From NCBI RefSeq assembly GCF_002557795.1, contig NZ_CP023777.1, positions 124,001 through 188,000 on the forward strand: DNA of 64,000 bases, in the 5' to 3' direction. This document shows, piece after piece, positions 28,684 to 36,254 of the stretch. The position numbers and the translations under genes were made by a program. Source of the stretch: Chitinophaga caeni. Lineage in GTDB: Bacteria; Bacteroidota; Bacteroidia; Chitinophagales; Chitinophagaceae. A model generated the notes under the pieces. That model searched no databases. It was not told where the DNA came from and was given only the letters and a program-made list of their open reading frames with translations. Within the stretch, counting starts at the first letter, position 1. Each line of letters begins with the position of its first letter.

Positions 28684-29334
28684 ATGGAAGAGACGGCTTT
28701 CGAGCATAAAGGTCAACAGTGGAAATTATCTGCCGGCAAGGCTATTTATTGGAAAGATGAAAGGGCATTAATCATCGCGGACCTTCACTGCGGGAAGTCA
28801 GCCCATTTTAGGAAAGCCGGGATCGCTGTACCATCGAATCTTGTCGAGGTAGATCTACGTAGGTTGCAACAACTGATTACCTTTTATTGCCCGGATCGCC
28901 TTATCGTTGTTGGAGATATGTTTCATAGTGATTATAACAATGATATTGCATATTTTAAAATATGGCGGCAACAATTCCAATCGTTACAATTCGAACTTGT
29001 AAATGGAAATCATGATATTTTAGCCCTCGATATTTATGATCAATTGAATATTTCCTGTTATGATTTCCTGGATATTCAAAACATTCATTTTGCCCATGAT
29101 CCTGAAATGCACCGGGCCAAGGAAAAACAGTACGTGTTATCCGGCCATTTGCATCCCGGGGTAAGCATTTCCGGGGCAGCCAAGCAATCCATGCGCTTAC
29201 CATGTTTTTATTTTGGTGATGATTACGGGGTTTTGCCTGCCTTTAGCCGATTCACAGGTATGTACACGATCAAGGCACAAAAATCGGAACCGGTATTTGT
29301 TGTGGCAGAAAATAAAATCATCAGGATGCAATGA
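28684..29334 (+). CDS. pdeM: Ligase-associated DNA damage response endonuclease PdeM
   Basis: 216 aa calcineurin-fold metallo-endonuclease/phosphodiesterase. All metal motifs are present: D33 and H35 in IADLHCGKSAHFRK, VGDMFHS (77-78 Gly-Asp), GNHD (108-111), HFAHDP and SGHLHPG (154-157). It is encoded directly after its usual helicase partner and is likely co-transcribed. Named from the four-gene repair set in which it is found with Lhr-like helicase, DNA ligase and exonuclease. Confidence 0.9.
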   Translation: MEETAFEHKGQQWKLSAGKAIYWKDERALIIADLHCGKSAHFRKAGIAVPSNLVEVDLRRLQQLITFYCPDRLIVVGDMFHSDYNNDIAYFKIWRQQFQSLQFELVNGNHDILALDIYDQLNISCYDFLDIQNIHFAHDPEMHRAKEKQYVLSGHLHPGVSISGAAKQSMRLPCFYFGDDYGVLPAFSRFTGMYTIKAQKSEPVFVVAENKIIRMQ

Positions 29335-29348
29335 TTTTGTTCCTTCCC

Positions 29349-29382
29349 CCTGCAGCATGGGCTCGCGAGCCCATGCTGCAGG
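29349..29382. repeat. Perfect 34-bp palindrome
   Basis: A gap-free, mismatch-free palindrome centred at 29365/29366 (half-site CCTGCAGCATGGGCTCG). It starts 14 bp after the pdeM stop. As RNA it would fold into a GC-rich stem of 15 bp with a CGCG loop. Only a modest T-rich stretch follows (GAGAATTTT), so a terminator role is possible but not typical. Confidence 0.85.
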
Positions 29383-29426
29383 ATGAGAATTTTATAAATG
29401 GTATACAGTCATTCAACCATTAATCC

Positions 29427-29434
29427 TATTTTTG
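29427..29434 (+). promoter_or_regulatory. -7 box of the aspartyl protease gene
   Basis: TATTTTTG (TAnnTTTG) lies 22 bp before the ATG at 29457; no clear -33 element. Confidence 0.45.
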
Positions 29435-29456
29435 CTGTCACAACCATTAAAAAAAC

Positions 29457-30986
29457 ATGAACCAACCAAGTAACAGGCATTTTTCCTGCTTATGGAAAAA
29501 CCTTGCCGTATTTTTATGCCTTCTTTTTGGCTCTTATTTAACTAGTAAAGCACAACAAATTCCGGCATCGCAAATAGTTGATCAACTGGAAGCAAGCATT
29601 CAATCCAAGCAATTTGACAGCATCAAACCTTACCTGGGAGAACACTTTAGCGTCGGGGCGTATAGTCGTCCATCAGCCGATGGGATGTATCAGCAGGTTA
29701 TTAACAAGTACCATGAATTGGAATCATTAAGTCTCGTTAGCGAAAACAAAGATTTGCATCAATTGGAAGTGAAATATCAATATAAGGATCAAGATCCTTC
29801 CATATCAATCATCCAGTTAGATCAAAAAGGTAAAATTGACCGGATCGAATTATTCGACCAATTATACGGTTTGCATCTAAACAAAGCATCTAAGCCAATA
29901 GGCAATATCCCATTTGAACTCGTCGACAAAAAAATCGTTGTGCAAGTTCACATCAACAATCATCCTAAAGTATTGAATATGCTATTTGATACGGGAGCAG
30001 ATGGTATCGGTTTGAAAAAAGCAGTAGCTGATGAAATCGGTTTAAAAGTCAGCCGCCAGCAGAATACGAGCGTTGTAGGCGGTACAACACAAGTAAGCAT
30101 CAGCAGTAATAATACTTTGCAATTAAATGATAAGGTAAGTCTCGATCGGCAAAACATTGCTATTTTTCCTCAATATGATGGTACGTTAGATGGATTATTC
30201 GGCGGAAACGTTATGCGGGATTACATTGTTTGTATAGATTTCGATGCGAAATTGTTGCGGCTTTATACTTTCGGAAAATTTGACTATCCCGCTGGCGGAA
30301 GTATTGTCCCGATGCATTTCACGGGCACAGCAAGTATTGAAACAGCCGTAAACATCCGCGGGCAACAAAGCATGGCTAATTTAACATTCGATACCGGCGC
30401 CGGTTACGACATCATCCTTTTCGGACCATTTGTAAAAGAGCATCATTTGTTGGATCGTTTCAGGGTGGAGAGCTATAGTACGAATATCAGTTTCGGTCAT
30501 ACGACAAAAACCTCTATCGGCCGTATTGATACTGTTATGATCGGCAACAAGCAATTATATTACCCAACGGGTACCTTGCAGCATTATACCGATGGCGATG
30601 AAAAATGGTCGCATGGAGATGGCAGTTTGGGTATCAATATCATCAAGCAATTCAACGTGTATTTAAATGCAGGCTCCAAGGAATTTTATTTTGTGCCGAA
30701 TCAACAATTCGGTTACCCTTCCGATTTTTGGATCGCGCAAATTATGTATGGCTTCGAGGATGGAAAATTAAAAGTCAAACAGCTACAACCCGGCTCCCCG
30801 GCCGAAAAGTCCGGTTTACTTGTAGGAGATACCGTGGAAAAAATCAACGGTGAAAAAGCGAATATCTTTGAAGCGTATGATATGATTAAGAAATATCAAT
30901 TGACTTGGAAGCGTGTGCCGATTAAATTAACGCTGCGCCGCGGGGGTAAAAAACACCAATTAGATATAGCAAATATGAATATGTAA
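29457..30986 (+). CDS. Secreted aspartyl protease (two DTG lobes) with C-terminal PDZ domain
   Basis: 509 aa. Signal peptide about 10-32 (LAVFLCLLFGSYLTSKAQQ). Residues about 38-140 form a small alpha/beta domain resembling DUF3887-type folds. Two retropepsin-like lobes follow, with active-site motifs LFDTGADG (D178) and TFDTGAGY (D312). A PDZ domain at about 425-505 has the carboxylate-binding region around LQPGSPAEKSGLLVGDTVEKI. Single-chain bilobal aspartyl proteases with PDZ are seen in Bacteroidota, but their substrates are unknown. Monocistronic with a terminator after it. Confidence 0.82.
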   Translation: MNQPSNRHFSCLWKNLAVFLCLLFGSYLTSKAQQIPASQIVDQLEASIQSKQFDSIKPYLGEHFSVGAYSRPSADGMYQQVINKYHELESLSLVSENKDLHQLEVKYQYKDQDPSISIIQLDQKGKIDRIELFDQLYGLHLNKASKPIGNIPFELVDKKIVVQVHINNHPKVLNMLFDTGADGIGLKKAVADEIGLKVSRQQNTSVVGGTTQVSISSNNTLQLNDKVSLDRQNIAIFPQYDGTLDGLFGGNVMRDYIVCIDFDAKLLRLYTFGKFDYPAGGSIVPMHFTGTASIETAVNIRGQQSMANLTFDTGAGYDIILFGPFVKEHHLLDRFRVESYSTNISFGHTTKTSIGRIDTVMIGNKQLYYPTGTLQHYTDGDEKWSHGDGSLGINIIKQFNVYLNAGSKEFYFVPNQQFGYPSDFWIAQIMYGFEDGKLKVKQLQPGSPAEKSGLLVGDTVEKINGEKANIFEAYDMIKKYQLTWKRVPIKLTLRRGGKKHQLDIANMNM

Positions 30987-31145
30987 AGGAAATAGTGGAT
31001 ACTACGTAAAAAATAGTTAATTTAAATGAATTCAGGATTGATCTTCCATTACAATTCAGCAGAGTTAACAGCGTTGAATATTTCTATTTCATAGCTTTTT
31101 GCTAAAAATTACTTTTGTTTTGTAGTAATAAAATCGATCAATCTC

Positions 31146-31179
31146 AGGTCGTTCCTCCCGGGGAACGACCTATTTTTTT
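31146..31179 (+). terminator. Terminator (convergent genes)
   Basis: A 10-bp stem AGGTCGTTCC/GGAACGACCT with loop TCCCGG is followed by a run of seven T. It terminates the protease transcript. The last stem base overlaps the stop codon of the convergent gene at 31170. Confidence 0.88.
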
Positions 31180-31532
31180 AGGCCTACCGCATCGATGATT
31201 TTCTCGTATTTATTTGCTTCCATATTGAAGCTGGGCGCAATTTCAAAAGGTTCATGTTCGAGTAAAACCATATTTGAAATAAACTCGATCCGGTATTCTT
31301 TCCAAATGGGCAGAGCATCTGAAGGGTCGGTACATGCACCGCTGATTTTGTAAATATCTACATGAATATGGCCTTGACTGGTAGAAAACACGGCATGGGG
31401 ATGCCCTATTCTTTTACCGGGTGCTGCGCCGGGAACGCTGTAGTCAAACTCTACAGGTTTCCGTTCTGCAATAGCCATATGTAATAAATGCAGGGTACTG
31501 TACATGTGGTTAGGTTTGTTATTAGGAGGCAA
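31170..31532 (-). CDS. Small protein resembling a stand-alone WYL domain
   Basis: 120 aa, soluble. The sequence LHLLHMAIAERKPVEFDYSV, then PHAVFSTSQGHIHVDIYKISG and YRIEFISNMVLLEHEPFEIAP follows the WYL domain order (helix, Y after a short strand, ligand-facing strands, final 'RI..' strand). The canonical Trp-Tyr-Leu residues are not all present and there is no DNA-binding part. An inner ATG at 31505 is an equally good start. Function unknown; the family link is by eye only. Confidence 0.45.
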   Translation of the reverse strand: MPPNNKPNHMYSTLHLLHMAIAERKPVEFDYSVPGAAPGKRIGHPHAVFSTSQGHIHVDIYKISGACTDPSDALPIWKEYRIEFISNMVLLEHEPFEIAPSFNMEANKYEKIIDAVGLKK

Positions 31533-32011
31533 TAATACCGGTTAGATGCTCCCACTATGCGCGGGAAGAAAGCACAATTTAATAAAAAGCCTGGAAACAC
31601 CCTTATTTTAGGCTTTTAAATTGATGCGCGGTTATATGCTTAGGCATTGATAAGTTACCGATCCTAACTAATTATATTCCTTACCAACCTGGTTGTTACG
31701 TTGTTTTGTTTTTCTCTTGCTGATTTGAATTTCTTAGCTAAAGCTATTCGCTGCTGTGCATGCGAAATCGAAATTTCGATTCGCCGGATTTCCGGGTGCT
31801 ATTTGTTTACCGGCATTGAAATTTGCTTGATTGGACATTTTATTGCTATGAAGTTTTGTATCCCCAAAACCCTTCCTGGTTCTAGCTTACAAGCTACAGG
31901 TGTTCATAACCCGGTATTCAATTTAATTGCCTGGAAACTTTCATAATGGATGTTCCATTTTTCTGCTAAATTAATTACGCACCTTAATTGGCTCGTTTAC
32001 TTATTACCAGT

Positions 32012-32135
32012 TCGCTAACACTGTAACTTTCTTTGCTTTCCAAAGAAAGTTACAAAGACTTGGGGCCAAATTGGCCATTACGGCCCCGCCCGACCCGGCT
32101 TCTGTACTACCGTGTTACCGGGCATCAGTTTTCTA
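32012..32135 (+). repeat. MITE-like repeat, copy D (core only)
   Basis: It contains the family's central part: a perfect 13-bp hairpin (32023-32035 with 32041-32053, GTAACTTTCTTTG), the core TTGGCCATTACGGCC and the TCTGTACTACCGTGTTACC block. No terminal inverted repeats are found on either side. Confidence 0.55.
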
Positions 32136-32220
32136 TTTCTTACGTAACCCGTTGAATAATTTAGCGGGAAATACCGGTACTCCTTTATTTAACATGAATG
32201 AAGGTTTTTGAATAACTATG

Positions 32221-32482
32221 GCTTCCAAGCTCGGACTTCGAACTTCCATGTGGAACAATATTCTGCTGACAGAACATCGTGTACGGCCGCATTAGGAATC
32301 CCGCTATTGGTTAGCTGGTGCAAGAAGTAAGTATCATTTTCTTTCGGGTACAATTGTGAATTTCCTCAATTGTACCTGGGTCCGAGCTTGGAAGCTCGAA
32401 CCAGCAAATGTCTTGGGGCATTGCGACAGAGCATTCAAAAGCCGCCCCCTGGTTTCGAACAACATTGTCTTGGAAGTTCGAA
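32221..32482. repeat. Nested inverted-repeat element
   Basis: GCTTCCAAGCTCGGA at 32221-32235 has a perfect inverted copy at 32381-32395 (15 bp). TTCGAACTTCCA at 32237-32248 has one at 32471-32482 (12 bp). Between them GGTACAATTG/CAATTGTACC (32347-32356 and 32367-32376) forms a tight hairpin. No coding capacity. Confidence 0.7.
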
Positions 32483-32628
32483 ATAGAGCGACTTTCTTAA
32501 TATTCTAGATGGAGTTGCTAAAGTTACAAACTAGGTAGACACGAATGATTAGGTTTCGAATACATGTGAATTGAAATTCTCCACCCATACCGCGAGTTCC
32601 TGTTTATTTGATGAAGTCCTAGGAATGA

Positions 32629-33384
32629 TCAGTTCTTGATTTTTTTCTTCAACATACTGACTTGTTCTTGCAGGGAGTTTACCATATCGGCTAAATGGTT
32701 GACACTTAAGCGGGATTGGTTGCCAAACTTCTGGATGACGGCATCGGCTTGCCATATTTCCAGCACATCTTCCATTGTAACCGGGTAAGGTTCATATTGC
32801 GGGTTATCAGATACGAGGGTCACTTTATTTTTGGCGCGGTTGCTTTTCAGCACCCTTTTGTAAACAATTCCTTCGCGGCTGGTTACCACGATATGGGCTT
32901 CATTGTTGCGGATGTCATCCCATTTATCCACCTTATGGCAAACAATCACACTTCCGGAAGGTGTGGGTAGCATGGAGTCTCCCGCGATCTCGAACGCGCG
33001 GAAATCACCTGCGCCAAGCATTGGCAAAGTGAATGTATTCAATTCTTCAATAAACTCATCATCATTATAACCTGCCAGGTAACCGGCAGCAGCTTTCACC
33101 GGAACGAATACAATGCTTTGGCGGTTGTTGTCATACAATTTTTGTTGGCGGCGCCTTTCCAGGAAACTTTCCTTCGAAGAGCTGAGATCCCTTCTCAACA
33201 AATCATCGATAGAAACCCTGAACATATCGCTCACTTGCTCTAATACCTCTGTACGGGGCTCTGCACGCTCTTCCTCATAAGCACCCAAAAGCGAACGCTT
33301 AATATTTAACTTATCGGCAAATTCCTGCTGGGTCCAGCCCTTTTGTTTACGCAGGTGCTTCAGATTTCGGCAAACGATAGACAT
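32629..33384 (-). CDS. LexA-like repressor: XRE helix-turn-helix plus S24 peptidase
   Basis: 251 aa. The N-terminal XRE DNA-binding domain (about 5-62) reads LRKQKGWTQQEFADKLNIKR. An S24 self-cleaving domain (about 93-225) has the likely Ala-Gly cleavage site at 100-101 (KAAAGYLAG), nucleophile S137 in IAGDSMLPT and general-base K176 in IVYKRVLK. A short C-terminal coiled segment follows (about 228-251). These are the features of LexA/CI-type repressors that cleave themselves with RecA. Its own promoter carries the dyad TACTAA-N5-TTAGCA, also found before the polymerase genes 1.6 kb away, so it probably represses itself and them. Confidence 0.87.
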   Translation of the reverse strand: MSIVCRNLKHLRKQKGWTQQEFADKLNIKRSLLGAYEEERAEPRTEVLEQVSDMFRVSIDDLLRRDLSSSKESFLERRRQQKLYDNNRQSIVFVPVKAAAGYLAGYNDDEFIEELNTFTLPMLGAGDFRAFEIAGDSMLPTPSGSVIVCHKVDKWDDIRNNEAHIVVTSREGIVYKRVLKSNRAKNKVTLVSDNPQYEPYPVTMEDVLEIWQADAVIQKFGNQSRLSVNHLADMVNSLQEQVSMLKKKIKN

Positions 33385-33398
33385 CCTATCTAATTTAT

Positions 33399-33426
33399 TT
33401 AGTAAATAATACTAACAAATTTAGCA
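33399..33426. promoter_or_regulatory. Predicted operator of the S24 repressor (autoregulation)
   Basis: Two overlapping dyads lie 15-42 bp upstream of the repressor's ATG: TTAGTA-AATAA-TACTAA (33399-33415) and TACTAA-CAAAT-TTAGCA (33410-33426). The second matches the two sites before dinB. The membrane-protein gene at 33499 is divergent and could share this control. Confidence 0.6.
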
Positions 33427-33498
33427 AATATTTTTCTAAAATACCAAATATTCTTGTCCGCAAGGCTTATTTTTGTTCCTGGTAAAAAATCTGATACT

Positions 33499-33957
33499 AT
33501 GACAACACTCTTATTCGTGCATGCTATCTTGCGGTATTTGATATTGTTAGCCGGGCTTTGGGCAATTATCCGCGCATTTAAAGGCGTGAATAGCCAAGCT
33601 CCCTATTCTAATGCAGACAATAAAGCGAGCTTATTTTACATGATCTTTTTCGACTTACAGGTGGTGGTAGGTTTGATACTATTCTTCATCAGCCCATTAA
33701 TTCAATCTGCAACTGCGGATATGGGTGCTGCTATGAAGAACCCAACCTTACGTTTTTTCACGGTAGAACATACGGTAATGGCCTTGATTTCCTTGGCCTT
33801 ATTACATATCGGTCGTTCTAAAATCAAGAAAGCTACTACCGATGCTAAAAAACATAAATTAGCCTTGGTGTTCTTCGGTTTATCCTTCATTGTTTTATTG
33901 CTGTTGATTCCTTGGCCCTTCCGCGAAGCATTGAGCAGGGGCTGGTTTCCTAATTAA
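33499..33957 (+). CDS. Four-helix membrane protein of unknown function
   Basis: About 152 aa with four predicted membrane helices (LLFVHAILRYLILLAGLWAI, FYMIFFDLQVVVGLILFFI, VEHTVMALISLALLHI, ALVFFGLSFIVLLLLIPW). His residues in helices 1 and 3 could bind haem, but this is only a possibility. Start placed at the ATG at 33499 rather than the upstream in-frame TTG at 33454. It is divergent from the S24 repressor and followed by its own terminator. Confidence 0.7.
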   Translation: MTTLLFVHAILRYLILLAGLWAIIRAFKGVNSQAPYSNADNKASLFYMIFFDLQVVVGLILFFISPLIQSATADMGAAMKNPTLRFFTVEHTVMALISLALLHIGRSKIKKATTDAKKHKLALVFFGLSFIVLLLLIPWPFREALSRGWFPN

Positions 33958-33984
33958 TGGATGATATTTTTTCTTATAAAATAC

Positions 33985-34020
33985 AAATCGCCGGTAGTTT
34001 GAAGTACCGGCGATTTTTTT
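33985..34020 (+). terminator. Terminator of the four-helix membrane protein gene
   Basis: A 12-bp perfect stem (AAATCGCCGGTA/TACCGGCGATTT) with an 8-base loop runs into a T tract. Confidence 0.9.
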
Positions 34021-34133
34021 GTGCCTTTTAACACCATCTTCCGCATGCTTCTACTTAATAAAGCATACGATCCCCTTAATATTCATCCCAGATGCATACG
34101 CCGGGGAGTACAAACAGGTTTACGGTGTTAACT

Positions 34134-34805
34134 TTATCCCTGTTCTTTGTAATATAAGCGGTAAGAGTACGTAAAAGGCCAATAAGCTATCGCTCCCATT
34201 ATAATACATACTATAAACATTCCCGTAAACATCGGCACGAACAATCCACCTATGATAATCCCTACGCCGGAAAATATCCACAAACGCGAAGTCATATGGT
34301 GGGTTAAAGTCCAATTTACCGTGCTTTTTAAAGTCCAGGGCGTTCTCACGCCGATATAATTGTTCGGCGGTACATTCCGCAGGTAGAACCCGATGGTTGC
34401 CAACAGGATACCGATGCCGATAAATACCCATTTTTCGAGGAACAAGACATTGCCACGTTGGGCCATCCAAATTACGATGGCATCCATTAAACCCAGGTAA
34501 AAATGTATCCTGAACCTAATATTATAATACTTATGCCGGGTAATCTCGTCGCTTTGCTGCAAAGTTCCGGGGCTACGGGGAATGTAGCGGAACAGGGCGT
34601 ATAATCCGAAGTTGATGATGAATAAGCACATCATCAAAAATAGGAAGTCCGTTCTTTCACCGATCCTTTCCGGTGTGCCCGTGAAGATGTTGTAGTTAGA
34701 AGGGAATATATTAGGAATACTGGTCCAAACGATCCCCAAATAAATCATCGGCAAAAATACGAGAGCAATGATACCGACTTCCTTAAAATAATTGGGTCTA
34801 TTCAT
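34134..34805 (-). CDS. SdpI-family membrane protein (DUF1648-like N-terminus)
   Basis: About 223 aa with six membrane helices. The C-terminal half carries the SdpI signature PNNYIGVRTPWTLKSTVNWT followed by HHMTSRLWIFSG. The first 40 residues resemble DUF1648 (PMIYLGIVWTSIPNIFPSNYN). SdpI of Bacillus is an immunity protein against a toxic peptide, but the broad family's role elsewhere is unknown. Start set to the ATG at 34805 (MNRPNYFKEV); a 14-codon longer start at 34847 is possible. Divergent from the polymerase cassette. Confidence 0.8.
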   Translation of the reverse strand: MNRPNYFKEVGIIALVFLPMIYLGIVWTSIPNIFPSNYNIFTGTPERIGERTDFLFLMMCLFIINFGLYALFRYIPRSPGTLQQSDEITRHKYYNIRFRIHFYLGLMDAIVIWMAQRGNVLFLEKWVFIGIGILLATIGFYLRNVPPNNYIGVRTPWTLKSTVNWTLTHHMTSRLWIFSGVGIIIGGLFVPMFTGMFIVCIIMGAIAYWPFTYSYRLYYKEQG

Positions 34806-34938
34806 GTCACGTAGTTTTAAGTGAAACAATTCATCGTTAATTCTCACTGGCCACTGCTATACTATTATTTACAGTATTTGTGCCATTTTTGTTTGAATGC
34901 CCTCCTTTTTTAAGCTGCTATTAACAAAAAAAATAAAA

Positions 34939-34955
34939 TACTAATTAATTTAGTT
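34939..34955. promoter_or_regulatory. Predicted S24-repressor operator 1 of the polymerase cassette
   Basis: TACTAA-TTAAT-TTAGTT: one half-site perfect, the other off by one base from the shared dyad TRCTAA-N5-TTAGYA. It lies 45-61 bp before the dinB start. Confidence 0.55.
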
Positions 34956-34956
34956 T

Positions 34957-34973
34957 TGCTAATATTTTTAGTA
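34957..34973. promoter_or_regulatory. Predicted S24-repressor operator 2 of the polymerase cassette
   Basis: TGCTAA-TATTT-TTAGTA, 18 bp centre-to-centre from operator 1. A TATTTTTG -7 box (34972-34979) overlaps its right end by 2 bp, so a bound repressor would block the promoter. Confidence 0.6.
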
Positions 34974-34999
34974 TTTTTGAATTCTAATTTTAACCCGTC

Positions 35000-36232
35000 A
35001 TGATCACGTTACAACACCGTACGATTGCTCATTTTGATCTCGACTGTTTCTTTGTGTCGGTGGAATGTTTGCATGATAAAAGTTTGAAAGGCAAACCCTT
35101 ATTAATCGGCGGACAAAGTGACCGCGGGGTTGTTTCGGCCTGTAGCTACGAGGCCAGGAAATTTGGTATCCACTCCGCCATGCCGATGAAAACGGCCTTA
35201 CGCTTGTGCCCCCATGCCATTGTCAGAAGTGGGGATATGGAGCAATACAGCTACTTCTCCCGGGAGGTAACCGAAGCGATTTCCGAATCGGCGCCACTTT
35301 ATGAAAAAGCTTCGATCGATGAGTTTTACCTCGACCTTACCGGGATGGATAAATTTTTCGGCTCCCTGAAATGGACTACCGAGTTACGGCAAAAAATCAT
35401 GCGCAAAACCCGGTTACCGATATCCTTCGGTTTAGCGTCCAACAAGATGGTTTCGAAAGTGGCTACGAATGAAGCCAAACCCAACGGGCAAATGGAAATT
35501 GCTTTCGGCAACGAAAAAATATTCCTCGCCCCGATGCCCGTGGAAAAACTGCCGATGGTAGGCAGGGAAACCTCTGCCCAACTCCGCCGCCGCGGCGTGG
35601 AAACGGTGCAAACGCTCAGCGAAATTCCCATCGGCTTATTAGAAGCCTGGATGGGGAAAAACGGGATCGCCCTCTGGAATAGGGCCAATGGCATCGATGA
35701 ATCCCCGGTGGTACCGTACCATGAACAAAAATCGATCTCTACGGAACATACTTTTCCTACCGACACCATCGACCTGCAATTCATCCACCGGGAACTGGTC
35801 AGGATGACGGAGAAGATCGGGTTCGAATTACGGCAGCAGAACAAATTAACCGGCTGTATTACGGTCAAGATCCGTTATTCGGATTTCGAAACGGTGACCA
35901 AGCAAATGACAATCGCTTATACCGCTTGCGATCATGTCCTGCTGGAAAAAGTAAAATCACTGTTCCATAAACTGTACGACAGGCGATTGCTGATACGCCT
36001 GATCGGCATCCGGTTCAGCCAGCTCGTGCAAGGCAATTACCAGATCAACCTTTTTGACGATACGCAGGAGATGATTGCACTGTACCAGGCAATCGACAGC
36101 ATCAAGGATCAATTCGGCAGCCAATACCTGGTGAGGGCTGCGCATGTCAACCACGAACACAGGCCGGAGGCGGTAAATCCTTACCTGCCCAAGGGAGTGG
36201 GTACATTCAAAAAACGTTACCCGGGACGTTAA
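35000..36232 (+). CDS. dinB: Y-family translesion DNA polymerase (Pol IV-like)
   Basis: 410 aa. The catalytic palm has HFDLDCFFVSVE at the start and SIDEFYLDLTG near 105-115; SFGLASNKMVSKVATN marks the fingers/palm junction, followed by helix-hairpin-helix and little-finger domains. A beta-clamp-binding motif QINLF sits at 348-352. It copies damaged DNA with low fidelity. It is the first gene of a two-gene operon with a DnaE-type polymerase, 22 bp apart, the arrangement of mutasome cassettes in which ImuB-like and DnaE2 polymerases cooperate. Unlike ImuB, the catalytic acidic residues are kept. Confidence 0.88.
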   Translation: MITLQHRTIAHFDLDCFFVSVECLHDKSLKGKPLLIGGQSDRGVVSACSYEARKFGIHSAMPMKTALRLCPHAIVRSGDMEQYSYFSREVTEAISESAPLYEKASIDEFYLDLTGMDKFFGSLKWTTELRQKIMRKTRLPISFGLASNKMVSKVATNEAKPNGQMEIAFGNEKIFLAPMPVEKLPMVGRETSAQLRRRGVETVQTLSEIPIGLLEAWMGKNGIALWNRANGIDESPVVPYHEQKSISTEHTFPTDTIDLQFIHRELVRMTEKIGFELRQQNKLTGCITVKIRYSDFETVTKQMTIAYTACDHVLLEKVKSLFHKLYDRRLLIRLIGIRFSQLVQGNYQINLFDDTQEMIALYQAIDSIKDQFGSQYLVRAAHVNHEHRPEAVNPYLPKGVGTFKKRYPGR

Positions 36233-36240
36233 ACGAAAAA

Positions 36241-36250
36241 GAGGAGGTGG
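36241..36250 (+). promoter_or_regulatory. Strong Shine-Dalgarno of dnaE2
   Basis: GAGGAGGTGG lies 4 bp before the ATG at 36255. This is a near-perfect anti-16S match and stands out in a genome where most starts show little Shine-Dalgarno sequence. Confidence 0.6.
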
Positions 36251-36254
36251 CGAG

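Larger units (their letters stand above)
31533..32628. other. Gene-poor region of 1.1 kb with degenerate repeats
   Basis: No convincing gene. It holds a 14-bp palindrome ATCGAAATTTCGAT (31767-31780), repeat copy D with a perfect hairpin (32023-32053) and a nested set of inverted repeats (32221-32482). An 81-codon plus-strand frame at 31701-31946 has no recognisable protein character. The stretch looks like an accumulation site for decaying mobile DNA. Confidence 0.6.

Noticed and set aside
31701..31946. 81-codon plus-strand frame
   Set aside because: No recognisable family, no clear promoter or ribosome site, and it spans an internal palindrome; treated as chance.
34120..34470. 116-codon minus-strand frame overlapping the SdpI-like gene
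   Set aside because: It is in another frame of a clearly coding membrane protein with the SdpI signature.
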